A DNA stretch of 6,284 nucleotides. Source: Clostridiales bacterium (GTDB lineage: Bacteria; Bacillota; Clostridia; Christensenellales; JAISNN01). The stretch's first letter is position 1; each line of letters opens with the position of its first letter. Shown here one piece after another: positions 4,169 through 6,284 of the stretch. A program made the translations under genes and the position numbers. The notes beneath the pieces were generated by a model. That model was not told the DNA's origin, ran no database searches, and worked only from the letters and a program-made list of their open reading frames with translations. The stretch spans positions 1 to 6,284 of the forward strand of contig JAITOQ010000226.1 of NCBI GenBank assembly GCA_031289865.1. The letters run 5' to 3'.

Positions 4169-5236
4169 TTGGCGGCTACCGAACCGTGGACGGTCGATAA
4201 TGTTGCGTTTAGATTAGGACCGCTTGAAGTCAAGTGGTACGGGATAGTCATAGTATTCGGTATGATCGTCGCGCTTTTATTGTTTTTCCGTTTTGCAAAG
4301 GTCATTAAGTTTTCGCAAGACGACGCGATCACGCTTTTTTTGATTGTCGTGCCGTCGGGGATAGTGGGGGCGCGGGTCGGTTATATCGTTTCGCATCCGG
4401 AGATGTTTTTTCCGCTCTCAAACTTTGACGATTTTTTAAATCTTTTTGCCATTTGGACGGGAGGCGTGACCATTATCGGCGGTATTGCGCTTGGTTTTTT
4501 GTCGGCGTTTTTATATGCAAAAAAGAAAAAAATCAACATGTTTGAGCTTATGGGCGCCGCGTCTATCCCGCTTCTTTTGGCGCAGGCGATAGGCAGATGG
4601 GGCAACTTTTTTAATCAAGAGCTATACGGAACGCCCGTCGGCGAGGGCGCGTCGAATATTTTCCGCAGTTTTCCTTTCGGCGTCTATATAGAGGCGGAAG
4701 GCGGTTGGTTTTATTCCGCGGTCTTTTTTGAGAGCATTTTGAGCTTTATCGGCGCGGGGCTATTGTACTTGTTATTCCGAAAATCAAAGTATAAAGGGAC
4801 GATTTTCTTCGGCTATCTCGCGTGGTACTTTTTGTCCCGTGCATTGGTCGAATCCATTCGCGTGGACGCTCTCTATTTTCCGCCTTTTCCGCTCAGTCTT
4901 GGGGTCATCATCAGCGTGGTAATTATCCCTATTGCAGTGCTTTTGGGGATCATTTACTACATGCACGGTTCGTTAAAAAAGCTAACCTTTAAAAAGGCGG
5001 CTGTCCCCGAAGCATTTCCGGAGGACACGGAAGAAAGCGACGGAGAGATCTCACCGAATATAGCCGCGAACGAAAACGCAATCGCGGAAAAAAAGAGCGT
5101 AACCGCGGCAAACGCGAATTTGGAAAATAAAAGCGGAGTGGTAAATACGCCGCCGAAAACCGAACGTGAAAAGACCGCCGACGGTAAACTTGCGGATTAC
5201 AAACGAAAATTTTATGCGAATAAGAAAAAGAAATAA
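4169..5236 (+). CDS. lgt: Prolipoprotein diacylglyceryl transferase with long charged C-terminal tail
   Basis: Lgt moves diacylglycerol from phosphatidylglycerol to the lipobox cysteine of prolipoproteins in the cytoplasmic membrane, the first step of lipoprotein maturation. Several hydrophobic segments are visible, roughly at 24-42, 53-73, 98-117, 128-141, 185-203, 211-225 and 243-265. Family marks are WYG (Tyr24), GARVGYIVSHPEMF, the Lgt signature IGRWGNFFNQELYG with Arg143 and Asn146, and SRALVESIRVDAL with Glu228 and Arg231. In an ungapped comparison with E. coli, position 103 is Ile where E. coli has His103. The protein is 355 residues against the usual 260-300; residues 270-355 are a hydrophilic Lys/Glu/Ala/Asn-rich tail ending NKKKK. 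The start is unusual: the listed codon is TTG with no ribosome site at normal distance, and the strong site serves an ATG stopped by TAA just upstream. ATT at 4166 or the mutated ATG are alternatives. The family call is firm; the start is not. Confidence 0.93.
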   Translation: MAATEPWTVDNVAFRLGPLEVKWYGIVIVFGMIVALLLFFRFAKVIKFSQDDAITLFLIVVPSGIVGARVGYIVSHPEMFFPLSNFDDFLNLFAIWTGGVTIIGGIALGFLSAFLYAKKKKINMFELMGAASIPLLLAQAIGRWGNFFNQELYGTPVGEGASNIFRSFPFGVYIEAEGGWFYSAVFFESILSFIGAGLLYLLFRKSKYKGTIFFGYLAWYFLSRALVESIRVDALYFPPFPLSLGVIISVVIIPIAVLLGIIYYMHGSLKKLTFKKAAVPEAFPEDTEESDGEISPNIAANENAIAEKKSVTAANANLENKSGVVNTPPKTEREKTADGKLADYKRKFYANKKKK

Positions 5237-5280
5237 TAAGCAAAAAAAAGAAATAACGGACAAAAAAAGAGTAAAATGCT

Positions 5281-6284
5281 ATGCGAAATTTAACATTATT
5301 GACGGACTTTTATCAGCTTACCATGATGAACACCTACCTAAGATCGGGTAACGAAAACAAAACCGCGATTTTTGACGTGTTTTTTAGGGGAAAAACGGAG
5401 ACGAGTTATTCGGTTGCGGCGGGACTTGAGCAAGTGATCGAATACATTCAAAATCTTTCCTTTTCGGAGGACGATCTCGCGTATCTTAGGGGCTTAAACG
5501 CGTTTGACGAAAGTTTTTTAGAGCGGCTTAAGAGTCTGAAATTTACGGGCGATTTGTATGCGGTAAAGGAGGGGACTGTCGTATTTCCTTACGAACCGAT
5601 TTTGACGGTTGTCGCGCCGCTTTTTGAGGCGCAGCTTATCGAGACCGCGATATTGAATATCATCAATCATCAGACGCTCATTGCGACAAAGGCGGCAAAG
5701 ATTCATTCCGCCGCCGCGGGCAAAGAGGTGGTAGAATTCGGCTTGCGCCGCGCTCAAGGGCCCGACGCGGGGATTTACGGGACGCGAGCGTCGGTGATCG
5801 GCGGTTGCGTGTCAACCTCAAACGTCTATGCGGCGAAGCTGTTCGGTATCCGGCCAAAGGGGACGCACGCGCACAGCTTTGTCATGAGCTTTGACAGCGA
5901 ATACGAAGCTTTTATGAAATACGCCGAAATGTATCCCGACAAATGTCTCTTATTAGTGGATACCTACGATACGTTAAAGTACGGCGTACCGAATGCTATC
6001 AAGGTGTTTGACTACTTAAAGAGTATCGGAAAAAAGCCTATCGGTATCCGTATCGACAGCGGTGATCTCGCGTATTTGAGCCGTGCGGCGCGTGAAATGC
6101 TTGATCGCGCTGGGCATACCGACGCGATAATCTTTGTTTCGGGCGATATCGACGAGAACGTCATCACTTCGTTAAACACGCAAAACGCACGAATCGACGC
6201 TTACGGGATAGGGACAAAGCTCATCACGGGCTACGACAATCCGTCCTTAGGCGGCGTCTACAAGCTCGCTGGACTCGTCGAAAA
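5281..6284 (+). CDS. pncB: Nicotinate phosphoribosyltransferase, 5' part
   Basis: The enzyme joins nicotinate and PRPP (with ATP hydrolysis) to give nicotinate mononucleotide, the entry step of the Preiss-Handler NAD salvage pathway in the cytoplasm. The frame stays open to the window end: 334 whole codons, so about 150 residues of a typical 480-490 are missing. Visible family features are the N-terminal LLTDFYQLTMMNTYL, then FDVFFR, GLEQVIEYI, INHQTLIATKA near 122-132, EFGLRRAQGPDAGIYGTRAS near 155-174, GTHAHSFVMSF with the candidate phosphorylated His198 (His196 beside it), LLVDTYDTLKYG with Asp227, IRIDSGDLAYLS with Asp259 and Asp262, and YGIGTKLITGYDNPSLGGVYKL at the edge. The ATG at 5281 is the first in frame after a TAA at 5272. 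Its ribosome site is poor (only GAG nearby). It starts 44 nt after lgt with no terminator or promoter evident between, so it is probably cotranscribed with lgt. Confidence 0.95.
   Translation, partial: MRNLTLLTDFYQLTMMNTYLRSGNENKTAIFDVFFRGKTETSYSVAAGLEQVIEYIQNLSFSEDDLAYLRGLNAFDESFLERLKSLKFTGDLYAVKEGTVVFPYEPILTVVAPLFEAQLIETAILNIINHQTLIATKAAKIHSAAAGKEVVEFGLRRAQGPDAGIYGTRASVIGGCVSTSNVYAAKLFGIRPKGTHAHSFVMSFDSEYEAFMKYAEMYPDKCLLLVDTYDTLKYGVPNAIKVFDYLKSIGKKPIGIRIDSGDLAYLSRAAREMLDRAGHTDAIIFVSGDIDENVITSLNTQNARIDAYGIGTKLITGYDNPSLGGVYKLAGLVE

Noticed and set aside
5276..5293. ATG at 5276 as the start of pncB
   Set aside because: It reads only five codons to a TAA in a different frame; the pncB frame begins at the overlapping ATG at 5281.
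5518..5757. Open frame on the - strand inside pncB
   Set aside because: Antisense shadow; pncB is strongly supported across this stretch.
1..6284. CRISPR array, tRNA, rRNA, transposase or integrase
   Set aside because: No regularly spaced repeats, no cloverleaf or rRNA-like stretches and no recombinase motifs were seen on either strand.

Overview
The window looks like chromosomal DNA of a low-to-mid GC Clostridia-type Firmicute, probably an uncultured gut lineage. This rests on the combination of an LL-diaminopimelate aminotransferase (DapL) lysine/peptidoglycan gene, sigma-A style TTGACA promoters, purine-rich Shine-Dalgarno sites and a DUF3990-like/Xre gene pair of a kind I associate with Lachnospiraceae and relatives. 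The exact taxon cannot be fixed from the sequence alone.

Layout, left to right. (1) The 3' part of pyrG (CTP synthase) on the + strand, cut by the window edge. (2) A 319-bp gap, 1003-1321, packed with short palindromes and boxes that look like dispersed intergenic repeats, ending in a possible dapL promoter. (3) dapL on the + strand. (4) A convergent two-gene operon on the - strand: a PARP-like ADP-ribosyltransferase toxin candidate of the DUF3990 type, followed by an Xre-type antitoxin candidate that overlaps it by 32 nt. It is driven by a clear promoter whose spacer holds a perfect inverted repeat. (5) A divergent intergenic region with a second promoter, a structured leader and a decapitated-looking start for the next gene. 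(6) lgt (prolipoprotein diacylglyceryl transferase) on the + strand, with a long charged C-terminal tail. (7) pncB (nicotinate phosphoribosyltransferase), 44 nt after lgt and running off the right edge.

pyrG, dapL, lgt and pncB are housekeeping genes: CTP synthesis, lysine/diaminopimelate synthesis, lipoprotein lipidation and NAD salvage. The - strand pair is the accessory cargo between them. Its first product carries the H...Y...E pattern of PARP-type ADP-ribosyltransferases and its second has a C-terminal Cro/CI helix-turn-helix. With the operator-like palindrome between -35 and -10, this reads as a self-regulated NAD-dependent toxin-antitoxin module. It is the most interesting object in the window.

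Two other points deserve attention. The best ribosome binding site upstream of lgt serves an ATG that meets an in-frame TAA after three codons. The Lgt protein also has Ile where E. coli Lgt has the functionally important His103.
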